Positions 1 to 12,285 of a DNA stretch of 64,000 nt are shown here, piece by piece. Below the pieces are notes generated by a model. The model made no database searches, was not told the origin of the DNA, and was given only the letters and a program-made list of their open reading frames with translations. Source of the stretch: Desmodesmus armatus (taxonomy: Eukaryota > Chlorophyta > Chlorophyceae > Sphaeropleales > Scenedesmaceae); NCBI GenBank assembly GCA_007449985.2, contig VIIQ02000575.1, forward strand, positions 1 through 64,000, in the 5' to 3' direction. How positions within the stretch are numbered: position 1 is the stretch's first letter; every line of letters starts with the position of its first letter. Position numbers and translations under genes: made by a program.

Positions 1-102
1 CTGTACACTGACAGCCAGCCCTCCCCCACATACACACTGCTTGCATGTGACTGATATGTTGCCTACATGTAGATACATCTGTATTCACTCTGCTTAACAC
101 AC

Positions 103-2904
103 CTGCATTGTTGCTGTCGTCCCTGACCATGCCTCCAGTGCTGCGGGCTGCCTGCGGTGCTCCAGACATGCCTCTTGAGGCTCTGGCTGTTGGCCTTGAG
201 GAAGGAGCGAAGGCTGTCATGTAGCAGCGCACCCACACCCTCAGCCTGGACAGCAGCAGCAGCAGCAGCATCAAACAGCAGCAGTGGGTCGCAGGACGTG
301 TGAGCAATTTTACTTGTGTGCCTCTGTGCGTGGGACCGTCCAAGGCTTGGGGGTGCCTCTATCACGTGATTTTATGATGTGTTGAAAGCAGAACTTCCAG
401 CCCTTTGACCCAGCAACAGATGCCGATGCCACCCGGGCCGATCAATGTGTTTCCTTAGCACCCAACCTACTCAGATGCGCCCTCCCCTCACCGGGTGAAT
501 GGCATCATGGCGTGCACCTCCGCCAGCAGGCCCACCCACCCCTCAGGAAGTCCTTATGAGCCCCAGCATCCGCCGACAGATCCAGCGGCCTCAGCTCAGG
601 GTCTACATCAGGGTATAGCCACCTGGCAGCAGCGTCCGCCGCCACTTGAGCAGCCGCCAGCACACCATCCACACTGACACCTGCTGCTACATCGCCCACG
701 CTGCTTGCACGCACCCTGCCTGATAGAACTGCTGCAGGAACGGCAGCGACACTCGACAGCGTCACCGCAGGTACCCCCGACGGGCCAGGTGCTCGTGACC
801 GAAGCTGCTGGCACTCCCTGCTGCTGAAGCTTCTGTACTGCTGCCACTGCTGCCGCCTGCAGCAGCAGCAGCTTCGGTGGGTACCTCCCTAGCTACATGA
901 GCCATAGGGACGCCAGCACGCTCTGCTGCTACATGCAGGGCCTTCAGCCACTGCTCGCTGCCGGTGCTGCTGCTGTGCGCATGCAGCTGCCGCTGCCACG
1001 CGCCGTCCTTCGCCGCTGCTTGCTGCTGCAGGACTGTGCTGGACCCCATGCTGTCGAAGACGATAGCACCCTCTATGGCCTCTACTTGCTGTGGGTCTGC
1101 ATCTGCAAGCCACTGCCGCAAACCTTCCTGACCGTAAGGCCCTCCTGCGGTGAGGACCACGAGCACATTCCGTGCTGGCCTGCTTTCCGTGGAGCTGAAC
1201 ATGCGGTTGAGGGTGCGCAGCAGCAGCAGGGCTGCCGCAGCGCCTGTGCCTGCGCTGTCTGCGCATGCAGGTGCTGCTGGGGCGGGGCTGAAGCAGTCAT
1301 AGTGTGCGGCGATCAGTAGGGTGGGCGCGACTGCCACGCCGGGTTTGAACTGGTCCTGCAGACAGAAGGGCAGTGAAGGACAGCAACAGGAAGGTGGGTG
1401 GGGTAAGAATATATCAAAACAGTCGAAAATGATGACGACGTGTGACAGTGGGCATGTGACAAACACAGCAGCTGTTTCCATCCAGTCCTACTCCATGCTA
1501 TGGCAGAGAAACTCCTTTTAGACAAGTGCACATGAGGATGCTTGGTGCTGGCTGGTGTTGACTTACATCAGTTGCCTTGAGGGATGCAACGTAGTTGACC
1601 GCCTGCTTGGCTGGGACCTTGGTAGGAAGGGTCCTGGGGAGAGTCAGCACAGTGAAGAGTGCAGCAGACATGTCAGCCGAGCCATGCCTTAGCACGGATT
1701 GACAATTTGGCGATGGTGCTGTGCGCCATGCTGTGGTGCACTGCTGCTGTGCTGTATGCCATGCTGTGCTAGTTACTGCGCTGCTAGTGTGCACAGGTGG
1801 TGTGCACAAACAGTACTTGCAGGCCCCACACCCACCCTTGTATCCGTATCAGTGTCCGGTCTGAGTGCTGACTGGGCGGGTTGCCTTTTGCAAAGGCATC
1901 ACGAGCGTCCAGCACCTGCGGGCCAGCAGAGCATAGTTATGACCAAATGGTTGGGAGTGTATTTGAACACTGACTGTGCAGCCTGCTGAATCAATCAAGG
2001 AGCTGGTGCCCACCCACATGGATGTTTACTGTCATGTTGCAGCAGTGTGGGGCCACTACATCTGCAGGAACTGTTCCCCCAGATATGCACACGGGCGGTG
2101 GCATGAGTGACAACAGCTAGGCAACAGCAAGACAGGCACAGGCGGTGAGCCTGTCAAACTGCAGAGGTGCAACAGCTGCCATGATGGCCCTATTGCTGGA
2201 CACCATGCCGGCTCAACAGCTAAGCAAGTCTACTGGCCAGGTTGTGCACTGTGGCCAAACCACAGTGGGAACTCACTGCTGCAGTCAACTCTGGGGTTTC
2301 CTTTGCAAAGAACACCGGCACTGCTGCTGACTTCTGCAGAAGCTGCTCCTCCAGCAGCAACAGCTGCTGCGCATCCTCCGCACTGAGGGGCTTGCTGCCG
2401 TAGTAGGGCGGCAGCAGGAGCAGCACACCTGACAGGCCAGAGCGCTGCTGCGTGTGCTCTGCGGCGCAAACATACATCGTGATGACGATGATCCAGGGGC
2501 GGGACCAGCCGTACCTACTGCTGTTGGCTTGTGATGCTGAGCGGCTGCTAGGGGCAGCAGCAGTGGCAGGGTTTACCCACCTGCCAGCACCTCAGGGGTA
2601 GTACTGTTCACCGGCAGCACCATAACTGCCTTGAAGGTCTTTGCATTGTGCTGGTGCAATGTAAGGAACTGCAGCAGGAAGTAGAGATATATTTACTCGT
2701 TTGAGTTCAGTTGTGGGAGCACTAGATCAAAGCTTGCAGGACTGTCATGTACAAGCCCCAACGCACCCCTTCTGCAGAGTATGTCCGAGATCCAATCTTC
2801 TGCCCCGCAAACTCGCCCTGTAGAAGCCTGTACACGTCTACTGCAGCTGTGGACTGCACGATCAGAGCCACCAAGAGGCAGATAACCCCACTTGAGGACC
2901 TCAT
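103..2904 (-). CDS. NCLN: Nicalin, BOS/translocon complex subunit (partial, C-terminus off window)
   Basis: Nicalin is an ER membrane protein with an M28-peptidase-like lumenal fold that works with NOMO and TMEM147 in the multipass translocon. The start ATG (2904) opens a hydrophobic signal segment (GVICLLVALIVQSTA), followed by VDVYRLLQGEFAGQKIGSR, which matches the nicalin N-terminus. Exons read: 2767-2904, 2581-2668, about 2234-2458 (VLLLLPPYYG, VPVFFAKE), about 1567-1633 and about 545-1355, with a last visible exon of about 103-362 ending at a GTGTGT donor. The core exon holds LLIAAHYD, CADSAGTG, VLTAGGPYGQEG, FDSMG and FGHEH, the M28-like landmarks. The phase between the exons ending at 2234 and starting at 1633 does not match, so an exon may be missing there. 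The reading frame shifts by one base at a G5 run near 776-781, where GHEHLARRG must continue as VPAVTLSS. The C-terminal membrane anchor lies beyond base 1. Family call is strong; boundaries are approximate. Confidence 0.85.
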
Positions 2905-3284
2905 AAACAGGTAGTACTAGCAGTGACAAGATCTCAAATAGTCTGGGATTGATACATGAACTATCCTACACGCTACAGCCCAGGTCTGACCGTTCCTGAG
3001 ACTATGACCGCTGCATTGGTCCTACGTTGTGTTCTGGGTGTCTAATGGCTTGCTTGAGGCTCCCACCAGCTCCGTCACACTCGTGTGGCGTCAACTTGGC
3101 CCAAGACCTTGGTTTTAGCACTTTGAACAAGCTACAGATTGCAATGAACCGAAACTGCCCTTGATTTATGTCCGTTTGGCTTGAAGCCAATGGATTCTCT
3201 CGTTGCAGGGACACTGTTGGACATGCCGTTTGCCTACCTGTTCAAAGCTATGTAGAAAAACAGCACAGCAGAGACGACAGTGAA
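2905..3284. promoter_or_regulatory. Divergent promoter region between NCLN and the DUF4485 gene
   Basis: These 380 bp separate two head-to-head start codons (2904 minus, 3285 plus), so they must hold both 5' UTRs and promoters. I see no clear TATA box. Assignment rests on gene geometry only. Confidence 0.5.
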
Positions 3285-6200
3285 ATGTCTGAAGTGGCCT
3301 CGCCCTCGGTTGAGCAGCAATTTAATAGGGTGAGGATGGTTCTGGACACATGAGCAGCTGCAGCAGGCTGCCCGTTGTGCAGGGCAGCGGGGTGGATGCT
3401 GCAGCAGTACCATGCTCAAGTGACAGTGCACCAGCGTCACAGCCGCAGACAGGACAAATGCAGCTAGTTGCAACGAAGACCAGTAAAAGTGGTACAGGAG
3501 AGCTGAGCCGACTAGTACTCAGTGCTGCAGTCTGCTTCTGCCGCAGGTGGTCCAGGCAATAGCGCAGCGTCTGCACCTGTTGGACAGGCTCCCACGCGTG
3601 CGGATCAATGCCTGGCTGAAAAAGCTCAAGGAGGAGGTCAGTACAACCGATGGTTAACCGTGCAAACGGACGTCATGGCCGTGCAGACAGAGCAGCAGCT
3701 GCTTGCATCCATGGCATGCCCATTACCTACGTGCCTGATTATCTGCTCAGGCCACATGCTCTTGCTCATTTGCTCCGCCACTGAGGTTGAACTGCCACCT
3801 TTTCAATCCTTCTTGCACACAGGTCAGCATCAACGCAACATGGCAGCGCAACAGGAACTGCTATGCCCGTCTGCTCTTGGAGCAGGTATGCATCCATGAA
3901 CCACGGAGCGCAGCAGTGGTGCAGCAGCATGCTTGGACTTAATCTGATATGTGTGCAGCATGCCTTCTGACAGACGGTCCATCAACAGGACGAAGCATAG
4001 CCCTTGGGCTGTGCAGCAAACGCAAGATCAGTACCACAGCAGCAGACGTGATGAAAAGGTAGCAGCTGTCACTGGCGCTGCGCTGGTGGTGCTGCATGCC
4101 TGACCGACTAACTGTCTGACTGACTGCCTGACTGACTGGTTGCCCTGTTGTGCAGCTGCGTGCTGGCTGCCTGGAGGTGCCGTTCAACACCATGCCACCA
4201 GAGGGTGGCCTGCCCACGCTGCCTCCCTACCTCACCTACAGGCAAGCCTGCACACACAATCACTGCAGCGACAGCTCCTGGCAGCGAGCAGTATCTTCAA
4301 AGATAGGCATGCATCCCACACACACTTCAAAACGTTGGCTTGTGAGCTACGCGTCTCATTTGCAGCTTTTGAAGCTTTCACTGCGCCTTAGCAGATTCAT
4401 TGCATGTGTCACAGAACCATCTGCTGCTGATGACGTCAGCATCATGACCTGGATTGCTGCTACAGGTTCATATCCCCACCGAAGCAGCACCCGGGCGGCG
4501 TGTATGGCGGCGGCTTGGATGGGCCAGACTTCTGCAGCAGCAGCAGCGCAGTGCTGGCAGGTTGTGGCGTTGCAGGACTGTCGCGCCCACGCAGTGCTGG
4601 TGGCGACGCACACAGCCGGCGAGCAGCCTCGCCCACTCTGCAGCAGCTGTAAGTAGTGCTGACTGGCCTCTGCTGGCTGACTGTCCAGCTGCTGCAGCAC
4701 AGCCTGTGCAACGCTCGCATGCTGAAAGACAGGCTCTGCTGGCCATAGGTGCATAGTGAGGGATGGGGTCTTCAGGAGGGAGTGACATGATTGTGTTGGC
4801 AGCGGCTTGGGTTCCAGTCTTTTAGTCCTGCACTCCGCAGCAGCAGCCACAGCCACTCTGGTGCATGTCGCAAGTTGGCAGCAAGGCAGACTGCACTGCA
4901 TCCACCAGCCACCTCACTCCTGGCTCATTCATGCATGCATGCCGCCCCTGCTGTCCTGCTGTCCCGTGTGGTTGCAGGCCCCACCATGGCCTCCATGATA
5001 GCTGGAGGGTAGTGTCCGCCGTGTCACCCAACCGCAGCGGCAGCCCTGCCAGCCCTCACGCGCTCGCCATGCAGCAGCAGCACTGGCAGGACGGGTCCCC
5101 CAGGTCTGTAAGGACTGCAGGCAGCTTCAGGCGGGGCTACAGCAGCAGCGCAGGCAACAGCCCCCAGCAGCAGCAGCGGCCGCGCAGCCCTGGGGCGGCT
5201 GGGCTGGTGGATGCTGCTGCTGCAGTGGCTGCAGAGCTGGAGGCGGAGCGGGAGGAGGCGGCGCGCATGAGCAACAGGCTGCGCTTCGCTGAGGACAAGA
5301 TCGTGCTGCAGGTGTGCAGAGTGTGTATGTGTGTAGACAGAGAACGTGCATCCAACCGTAAAAGAGCCAGTGAAAGGGGGAAGTCAATGTGTGTGCGTGG
5401 GTTGACATCAACTTGCAGTGTGAACCAGAGAGGTTGGAACCGCCTCAAAAGGCACCAGCTTGTGTGTATGGTGCCTTGCTTTGGACCTCCTGTGCTGGTT
5501 GCGTGGAGCAGGAGCGCCGCCCTTCAGCCCATCTCGACCTGACACTACGAAGACTGATGGCTGTTGTGCATGCAGCTTTGTGCAGACTGCACGACATCAT
5601 GGGCAGACGCACCACCAAACACCCAACCACTGCATGCACTGTGTGTACCATGTCTTGCCTGATCCCATACATGCATGTTGCACCATCTGCTACCTGTAGC
5701 ATAAGCTCACAGACCTCATGCCAGGCATTCAATGCCATCACTGAGAGGCGATTGTGTCTTGCCTGCAGGAGGCAGAGCTCGTGCGGCTGCAGGGTGCTGC
5801 ATCTGCTGCCCGTCGCCGCATCAAGTCAGCCACATCAGCCACACTGACAGAGCTGCTGGATCGCTACGGCAGCGCAGCAGCAGCGTGGGGTGGCTGTGGC
5901 AGCCCAACAGCAGGCCTCGACCAGCCAGGAAGGTGAGCCTCACTCTCCTTTGAGAAGGTGCTGTTGTTGTCCCTGGTGCAATCAGCAGCAGCAGCACAGC
6001 CGTGCGCAGAAGCTGAGCCTTGAGCAGTTTAGGGGGGGGGCATTTCCAGTCGCTTGCACAAACTGCTAGGGTGGTGATGATGGCGGTAGGCCTCAGGCAG
6101 CTTCATGGCAGGCCAGGCAGCTGTGGAAGGAGCTGCGGGTGTGCCCTGTTTGGAAAGCAGCCTGCAGGCAAACAAACTTACCCAAGATACTTGTGCATAG

Positions 6201-8859
6201 CCTGGCACTGCAACCACTAGTCTGCCTTCACATCACCGCGCCAACCCAAGGAATTTGTTGTAGCAGCTCAGTCGCCTTTCTCTATGTGTGTGCGTGTTGT
6301 GTGCTGAGCAGTGTCCCTGCTGCTCTGGCAGACACCGTGTACAAGCCGGTGTGGCAGCTGCTGTCAGGCCTGCAGTCCGTCCTGGACAGCTGTGACAAGG
6401 AAGAGCAGGAGTGGCTGCGCGCCAAGGGAGCAGCGGCCGCGGCAGCACTGCAGGCAGCATATGAATCGCAGGCATCGCCACAAGCAGCCAGCGCAGGGGC
6501 TGGCATGTCCCCATGGGATGCTGGGGATGCAGGGCGCTCGAGGGATCACGGCCCGCAGCAGCAGCAGGTGCAGAAAGGGGTGAGTCAGTTTGCATCAGAG
6601 GCGGCTGCCGCCGCAGCTGCTGAGGGTGCAGTGCTGCAGCACTGCGAGCAGTGTCTGCTAGACCTGCAGCAACAGGCGGAGCAGCTGGTGGCAGAGATGC
6701 ACCGCACCAAGGAGGACGCCACGGCAGCAGCGGGGGGTAGGGGTCCCCTCGGGGCTGCTGCTGTTGCAGAGGGTGCTGCCAAGCTGCTGCGTCCAATGCT
6801 GAAGGCTCTGCGACACGAAGCCAAAGATGCAGGCAAACTGCGAAAGAGGTTGGAGATGGCAGCGCAGGCGACAGATGCAGCAGCTGCGGCCGCATCCGCG
6901 ACTGCCGCGTGCGCAGCGGAGACCGTGCTGCGACTGCAAGCAGCACTGCTGCAGGAGCACAGTGATGACGATGATTCAACCGACTCTGGCTCGAGCAGCA
7001 GCAGTTTGGAGGGTGATGGCAGCGAGGCCAGCAGCATGGACAGCAGGAGGGGCAGCCGGCGGCACCTCGAGCAGCAGCAGCAGGTGCTGGCGGTGGCAGA
7101 GCAGCAACAGCAGCAGCAGGGCGCGCGGCTGCAGCGGCTGCAGTCGGCAAGCCAGGTGCTGATGGAGCTTGACAAAGCCTCGGCAAAGTTGCAGATGCAG
7201 CTCAAGGACGCGCAGCAGCGGCTGCATGACATGGCAAATGCAGCCACAGCAGCAGTGGCGCTCAGTAATGGTGGCGTTGGCAGCAGCGCAGCGCTGCTGC
7301 AGCACCATGATAATGGTCTGGTCGCTGCTACGACGGCTGGCATCGCTGCCAGCTTGTCTGCAGGGCTGCGGTCGTTCCACTCGTCTGCTGGGAACCTCGC
7401 CCGCTTGATGCAGTCGCTCAGGTCGGGGGCGGCGGCAGCAGCAGCCGCTGCTGGGGCCGCATCTGACGGCGGGCGTGGCTTCAGCAGCAGCGGCGGCGGC
7501 GGCGGCGGCAGCCAGCGCTCGTCCCAGCAGCAGCAGCAGGGCGGGGACTTCACTCTGCTTCGCAGTAGGTCTTCCCCAGGGGGTGCAGGTGCTGGTGCAG
7601 GTGGGGACCCCTTCCATGGCAGCAGCAGGGGTGGCAGTGCAGGGGTCGTCAGCAGCAGCGGTAGCCCTGGGAAGCATCTGCTAGGCCGCAGCCCCAGCAG
7701 CCGTCTGGGTGATGCGACCCTTGCTGGGACGTGGGGCGAGCAGGCTGCAGCAGCAGCAGGGGGTGGGGTAGGGCATGTGCTGTCTCCTGCTGCCAGCAGC
7801 AGCCCAATGCAGACCTCGGGGGGTGGGTCACCATACGATGCAGCAGCGCACTACCTCATAGGTGCTGCGGCAGCGGCAGGGGCCGCTGGCCGCAGTCCTC
7901 CAGGTGGGGTGCATGCAGTAGCAGCAGGTGGTGCTGCTAGCAGCCCCAGGGGGCTGACGGCCACTATGAGCAGCAAGGCAGCCTTTGCCGAGCAGCTGCA
8001 GGGCGGTGGGGGCACAGCAGCAGCACCATTCACAGCAGCAGGTGGCGGGGGTGGGGGTGGGGCTAGCAGCTATGGGGGTGTGTCTGCTGTGACTGGGGAT
8101 GCTGCTGCAGATGCTGTGCATGCACAGCTGGCAGGCCTGTCCAGGCAGGCGTCCCGTCTGTCCCTCAAGACTACCAAGATCCTGTCAGCTGGCGGCTCCG
8201 ATCTGGTCAGTGGGGGTGGTGGGGGCGGCACTGCTGCTGCTGCTGGTGGCAGCAGTGGCGGCTTGAGGGTGCTAACAGGCAGCGGCAGCTTTGGGGGGTC
8301 CTCATTACGGCAGCGGGAGTACCAGTCACCCTTGTTGAGCAGCAGCCTTACTGGGGGCAGCCCTTTTGCAGCTGCGGGAGTGCTGCCGAGCCCACGGAGT
8401 GCCAGCCTGACCAGCCCCAGGACCCAGCCAGGCAGCTTTGGGGCGGCAGGGACGCCATCAGGGGTTGTTGGTGGGGCGTTTTCAGGTTTGGCAGGGGGTG
8501 CGTTCAGCAAGGGGGGTGCCGGTGTGTTCACAAGCAGCGGTACAAGTAGCCTGCTGCTGGGTGGTGGGGCGGGACGTAGTGCCCTGTTGGGAGGCAGCAG
8601 CAGCAGGCCTGTTGGCATGGGAGCAACGGTGTCGCCGGTTGGGCTGGGGGCGTCGGCGTTCAGCAGTCCGCTGCTGCAGGGAGGGAAGTTTGGGGGGCTG
8701 GGGGGTGTGGGTGGCGGTGGCCTGGGGTTAGGGACTGGTAGCAGTGGGTTGCTGCGTGGCGGGGGTGCTGCCAGCAAGCTGTCGCTGAGCCCTGGCACCA
8801 GCAGCAGCATTGCGGCCATCAGCAGCAGGCTGCAAGCAATGGGGACCGGGGGCAGGTGA
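3285..8859 (+). CDS. DUF4485-domain coiled-coil protein, CEP112 (CCDC46)-like
   Basis: DUF4485 proteins such as vertebrate CEP112 are centrosome/basal-body coiled-coil proteins; that location is inferred here from the family. Exons in consistent phase: 3285-3329, 3547-3636, 3823-3885, 4156-4241, 4466-4648, 4978-5311, 5769-5932 and about 6309-8859, giving about 1,172 residues. The first four encode the domain: VEQQFNR, RVRINAWLKKLKEE, RNRNCYARLLLEQLRAG and CLEVPFNTMPPEGGL, aligning with CEP112 segments such as RNLYAKLLLHML and GPFTHKPEPG. The fourth intron has a GC donor (GCAAGC at 4242). Residues of about 250-550 contain Ala/Glu/Gln-rich heptad-like stretches (AAELEAEREEAARM, LMELDKASAKLQMQLKDAQ) consistent with coiled coil. 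The last 450 or so residues are Gly/Ser/Ala low complexity, more than in animal homologues. The start was chosen because MSEVASPSVEQQFNR splices in phase to the domain. The exact last acceptor (6309 or 6312) is open. Confidence 0.8.
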
Positions 8860-8920
8860 CGATCTGCCGTGGTGCCACCACATGGGGGCGGTGTTGTGTG
8901 TGGGGTGGCAGCAACAGCAG

Positions 8921-8925
8921 TGTAA
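8921..8925 (+). terminator. TGTAA poly(A) signal of the DUF4485 gene
   Basis: TGTAA is the poly(A) signal used by chlorophycean algae. This one lies 62 bases after the TGA at 8857-8859, in the expected window and on the right strand. Confidence 0.55.
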
Positions 8926-10449
8926 CAGCCAGTAATGGCAGGTTGAAGGGGATGGGGGTCGGAAGGAGGCGTCGATTGGCTGACGTGAGGAGCGTGGTGC
9001 ATGCCTGGGCAACAGCCATTGTGCACGTTATATCGAATGGTGTTGGACGTGTCCAGAACAGCAGTGCTGTCGCATTGCTTCGTTGGTGGATTGCTGCCGC
9101 GCAAGCAGTTGGAGCTTTGAAATGCGTTGGAGCGGTGCAGGGCAGTGACAAGGGGGGGTGCACATTGTGACCAGACAGGTGACCAGCAGCAGTTGTGGAC
9201 ATACATATGGGTGTGCGAGTATGTTTCAAGCCTGGCCATACGAGCTCATGCCCAAGACTTGACTTGACATCATGCTTGACACGCTCTGAGGTTGACGGGT
9301 GCTGACTGAACTAGGGAATGAACGGCTGCAGACCGCTGTACTGTTGAGGCATGGCTGTGCTATGTGCATTCAATTCCCTTTGCACCAGCTGTTGCAGCAC
9401 ACATAGTCGTGGGTTTGCTCGTGGTGCAGACCACGTATTTCCTTCAAAGTGCTTTTGCTCGGCTGTATTTGGCAACAGGCGGGGGGGGGACACTGCTTGG
9501 CTGTCTGTGCGGGATGTTGCGGCATGTGCCCGCTGCCATGCATGCATCAGAGTTACCAGTGCGATGTGCCATGTGGCGCCTGGTGCAGTATCTGTGAATG
9601 CCCTGGCATGCTGTAGCCATTTATAACAATGGTATGTGGCAGTTTGGGACCTTGCACGCCCATGATGCTGCCAGTGGAGGGTCACTGCCTGGTGGTGGGG
9701 TTTGCCGGCCCAGGGGATGAGACAAAGGCCTCCTGTTTGCCAGTGGTTAAAACCTACTCCCTGGATCCCACGCAGTGTTGGGGTTTGCTGGATGGGCAGC
9801 TTGGTTGGCTGAGAGGTCTGCTGCCGGCTCCCTTGCCTGGTCCCTTCCAGGGAGTTCCTGCAGCAATGCGCTTGCTGCAGCTGCCTCACGCACCTCCCTG
9901 CCCCTCTCTGCCGCTGCTGGCACTAACCAGCAATGATGCTTCGCAGCCAGATGGCTGCACTGAGAGCAGCAGATACCCACTTGCACTCAGTACAGGGCCT
10001 TTGCAAAGTGTTGATGCGCTGTATGAATGTATTGGTGAAGTTCAGGCACCCGGTTCGACCACAGGTCGCTGCCTAGGCTGGTTGCTGCACCTGTGCGCTC
10101 TGAATGGGAACTCAAACGAGCGAGTGCTCTTGAAACACTGCCAGAAGTTTACACCAAGCACTGTCAAAGCCAAGTGCGACACACAGAGCACCACAGCGGC
10201 ACAAAGGAATCAGCACAGCAAGCGGCAAACGCTGCCAGTGACCCTTAACCTCTGCATCGCAGCACCAACTTCATTGCATACGACTCCAAAGCACTTGACC
10301 ACCAGTAATAGCACTGCCACGCAGCAGTTCTGGCATGATCGCACATCACCCAGAGTCCCTGTTGACTCAACATGATTAGTCAACCATCAACTGATTCTAC
10401 AAGGCTTGTGTTGTATGGCCTTGTACACAGCATAACCTTCCTGTGAGGA
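8926..10449. other. Intergenic stretch without a supportable gene
   Basis: Open frames occur on both strands, for example a 248-codon plus frame at 9629-10375. None has a recognisable domain, bias toward the local coding style, or convincing splice partners. Nothing else is recognised beyond short G/C homopolymers. Confidence 0.4.
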
Positions 10450-10621
10450 TTACTGCTCACTCAGCAGGAATGGGTCAGTGCAGCTGCTGCTCTTGTCAGA
10501 GCAGTGCATGCCCTCTGGCAATCTGCAGACGATCCTCTCCCCAACAAGCTGCCATCCACCGTCCCCCAGGGGCACCTTCTTGCTGACCAGCAAGAGCAGT
10601 TGGTCACACCAGTGTGACCAA
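10450..10621 (-). other. Possible isolated terminal exon, unassigned
   Basis: On the minus strand a CAG acceptor at 10622 would open a frame containing LVSKKVPLGDGGWQLVGER and CRLPEGMHCSDKSSSC, ending at TAA (10450-10452). The composition looks protein-like and Cys-containing, resembling extracellular modules of the large gene further right. No upstream exon could be joined to it. It could be a relic 3' exon or chance. Confidence 0.2.
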
Positions 10622-10806
10622 CTGTCCGCTCAAGGCTTGCTTTGCCAACAGCAGCCTCTGACCCTCCTTTCGCCCAATGCCGGTCACCCCGGCTCTGATT
10701 GGCGCATGTCAAATTAGTACTGCCCGATCACCACCAGACACCAGCAAGCTAACACACACGGAGCAGACCGCAGAGACTGCATCTCTTCGAGTTGTACCAC
10801 AGACCA

Positions 10807-11015
10807 TTGCTGCTGCTGCTGCTGCTGCTGTGTGCATATCCAGTCATCAGCCCAGTGGTGATAGTAGTAAAGACCCCCCCCCCCCCCCCCCCGGTGATCC
10901 TGGCCTGGCAGCAAGTCCGGTCAAGGAATCCAGCAAGCCCACAAAAAGTAAATATATATTAATAATATAATATATGAATAGTGTAAAAGTGAACATATAG
11001 TAATATAAAAGGTGC
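10807..11015. repeat. CTG microsatellite, poly-C tract and AT-rich island
   Basis: In order: a (TGC)n run of about eight units near 10807-10831, a pure C tract near 10874-10892, then about 70 bp of A/T-rich sequence (10947-11012) that contrasts with the roughly 55% GC surroundings. I see no gene here. Confidence 0.7.
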
Positions 11016-11264
11016 CTGCAAGGCTGATGTCAGCAAGTTCTTGCACACATGTAGTAGTAGGCAACAAGGTGTGCCATGCACAGCCCCAGGGGCGGAAGGG
11101 CAGCAGGAGGACACACATGTAATGTCCATGAACATACTCCCCCATACAGTCTCAACGGCATCAAACCAACGTGTGATGATAGTATGAAACCCATCAGATG
11201 TAACCCTTGCTGTAACACACACATGCCAGCAAGCAAATCAGCATCTGTGCAAAGCCCTCAGGGC

Positions 11265-11300
11265 TCAAACGGCGGCTCAAACGGCGGCTCAAACAAAAAA
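11265..11300. repeat. Short 12-bp tandem repeat
   Basis: GGCTCAAACGGC-type units repeat three times in a row. Length is small and no function is apparent. Confidence 0.6.
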
Positions 11301-11530
11301 CAAACAGACCTTTGACAACAGCAACCCAACACAGCACTGGCACCGGCAGCATTCATAGCAGGGCCTGCTCAAGGCTGTGCTGGTAAAAAACTGCAGTGTG
11401 CAACTTGATTGAATTCACATCGAAGAAGCCGTGTGGCTGCTGTCCCAGTGTTCCCCCCCCCCCCCTGCACATCATGATGATGTGCCCTGTGCCGGTGCCC
11501 GTGCAGGGGTACCCCTCACCACTCCATGCG

Positions 11531-11711
11531 GAGTGCTATACTCACATTGCTGCACTGCACAGTGCTATACTCACATAGTGCTATACTCACAGTGCTGCAC
11601 TGTACAGTGCTATACTCACATAGTGCTATACTCACATTGCTGCACTGCACAGTGCTATACTCACATAGTGCTATACTCACATTGCTGCACTGCACAGTGC
11701 TATACTCACAT
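11531..11711. repeat. Compound minisatellite (AGTGCTATACTCACA family)
   Basis: AGTGCTATACTCACA recurs seven or more times, joined alternately by TAGTGC or by TTGCTGCACTGCAC, giving a higher-order unit near 58 bp. The frames through it are open only because the unit lacks stops, so I read it as noncoding. Confidence 0.8.
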
Positions 11712-12285
11712 GCTCAATCACAGGCTGCAGTGTGCACTTCAACATTCAATGCTGCACAACTGCACGCGGAAGGTCATGCTCTGCACTAGGACAATTGAAA
11801 GGAAGCTGGAAACAAGGTGGTAGGGGCTGGAAAACGCTACAGGTCCCGTGGCTCAAGATGGAACCGTTCACAGTGTGACATGATGCAGGTGTCCGCTGCA
11901 AGGAAGGTTAGTATAGTATCATCGGTCCTCGTGCATACATGAGGCCGCAAGGAGCAAGAGCAACAGCAAAACCAAGAGCAAGAGCACTGCAGGCTAAGGG
12001 GGATGTTAGGCGCTCGGAGGGCCTGTCTGTTCGAAACCACAATCACCCTCATGCAATACCTGGCACCCCCCCCCCCGCCCCCCACACACACATCTGTATG
12101 CCTTGCATGGCTGTATGCCTTGCAAGACATCTATCAGGCTTGATGCACTCCCTGTGTCTACACACACATGGCTGGTTGCAACTCATGTGTCAAGACACAC
12201 GCTCATACCGCGCTGATCAGCTGTCATGACGCACTGTACTACTGTTGTGTGGCAGACAGCACACCCAATTGCCACATGGTTGTGG

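Noticed and set aside
6585..7553. Long minus-strand frames antisense to the DUF4485 last exon
   Set aside because: They are shadows of Gln/Ala/Gly-rich coding sequence, whose CAG/GCx repeats leave other frames open.
9629..10375. 248-codon plus-strand open frame
   Set aside because: No domain, no splice or poly(A) context, and other frames nearby are similarly open; composition does not resemble the real genes of the window.
11431..11823. Open frames reading through the minisatellite (YTHIVLYSHCC-type repeats)
   Set aside because: Direct translation of a tandem DNA repeat without flanking coding evidence.
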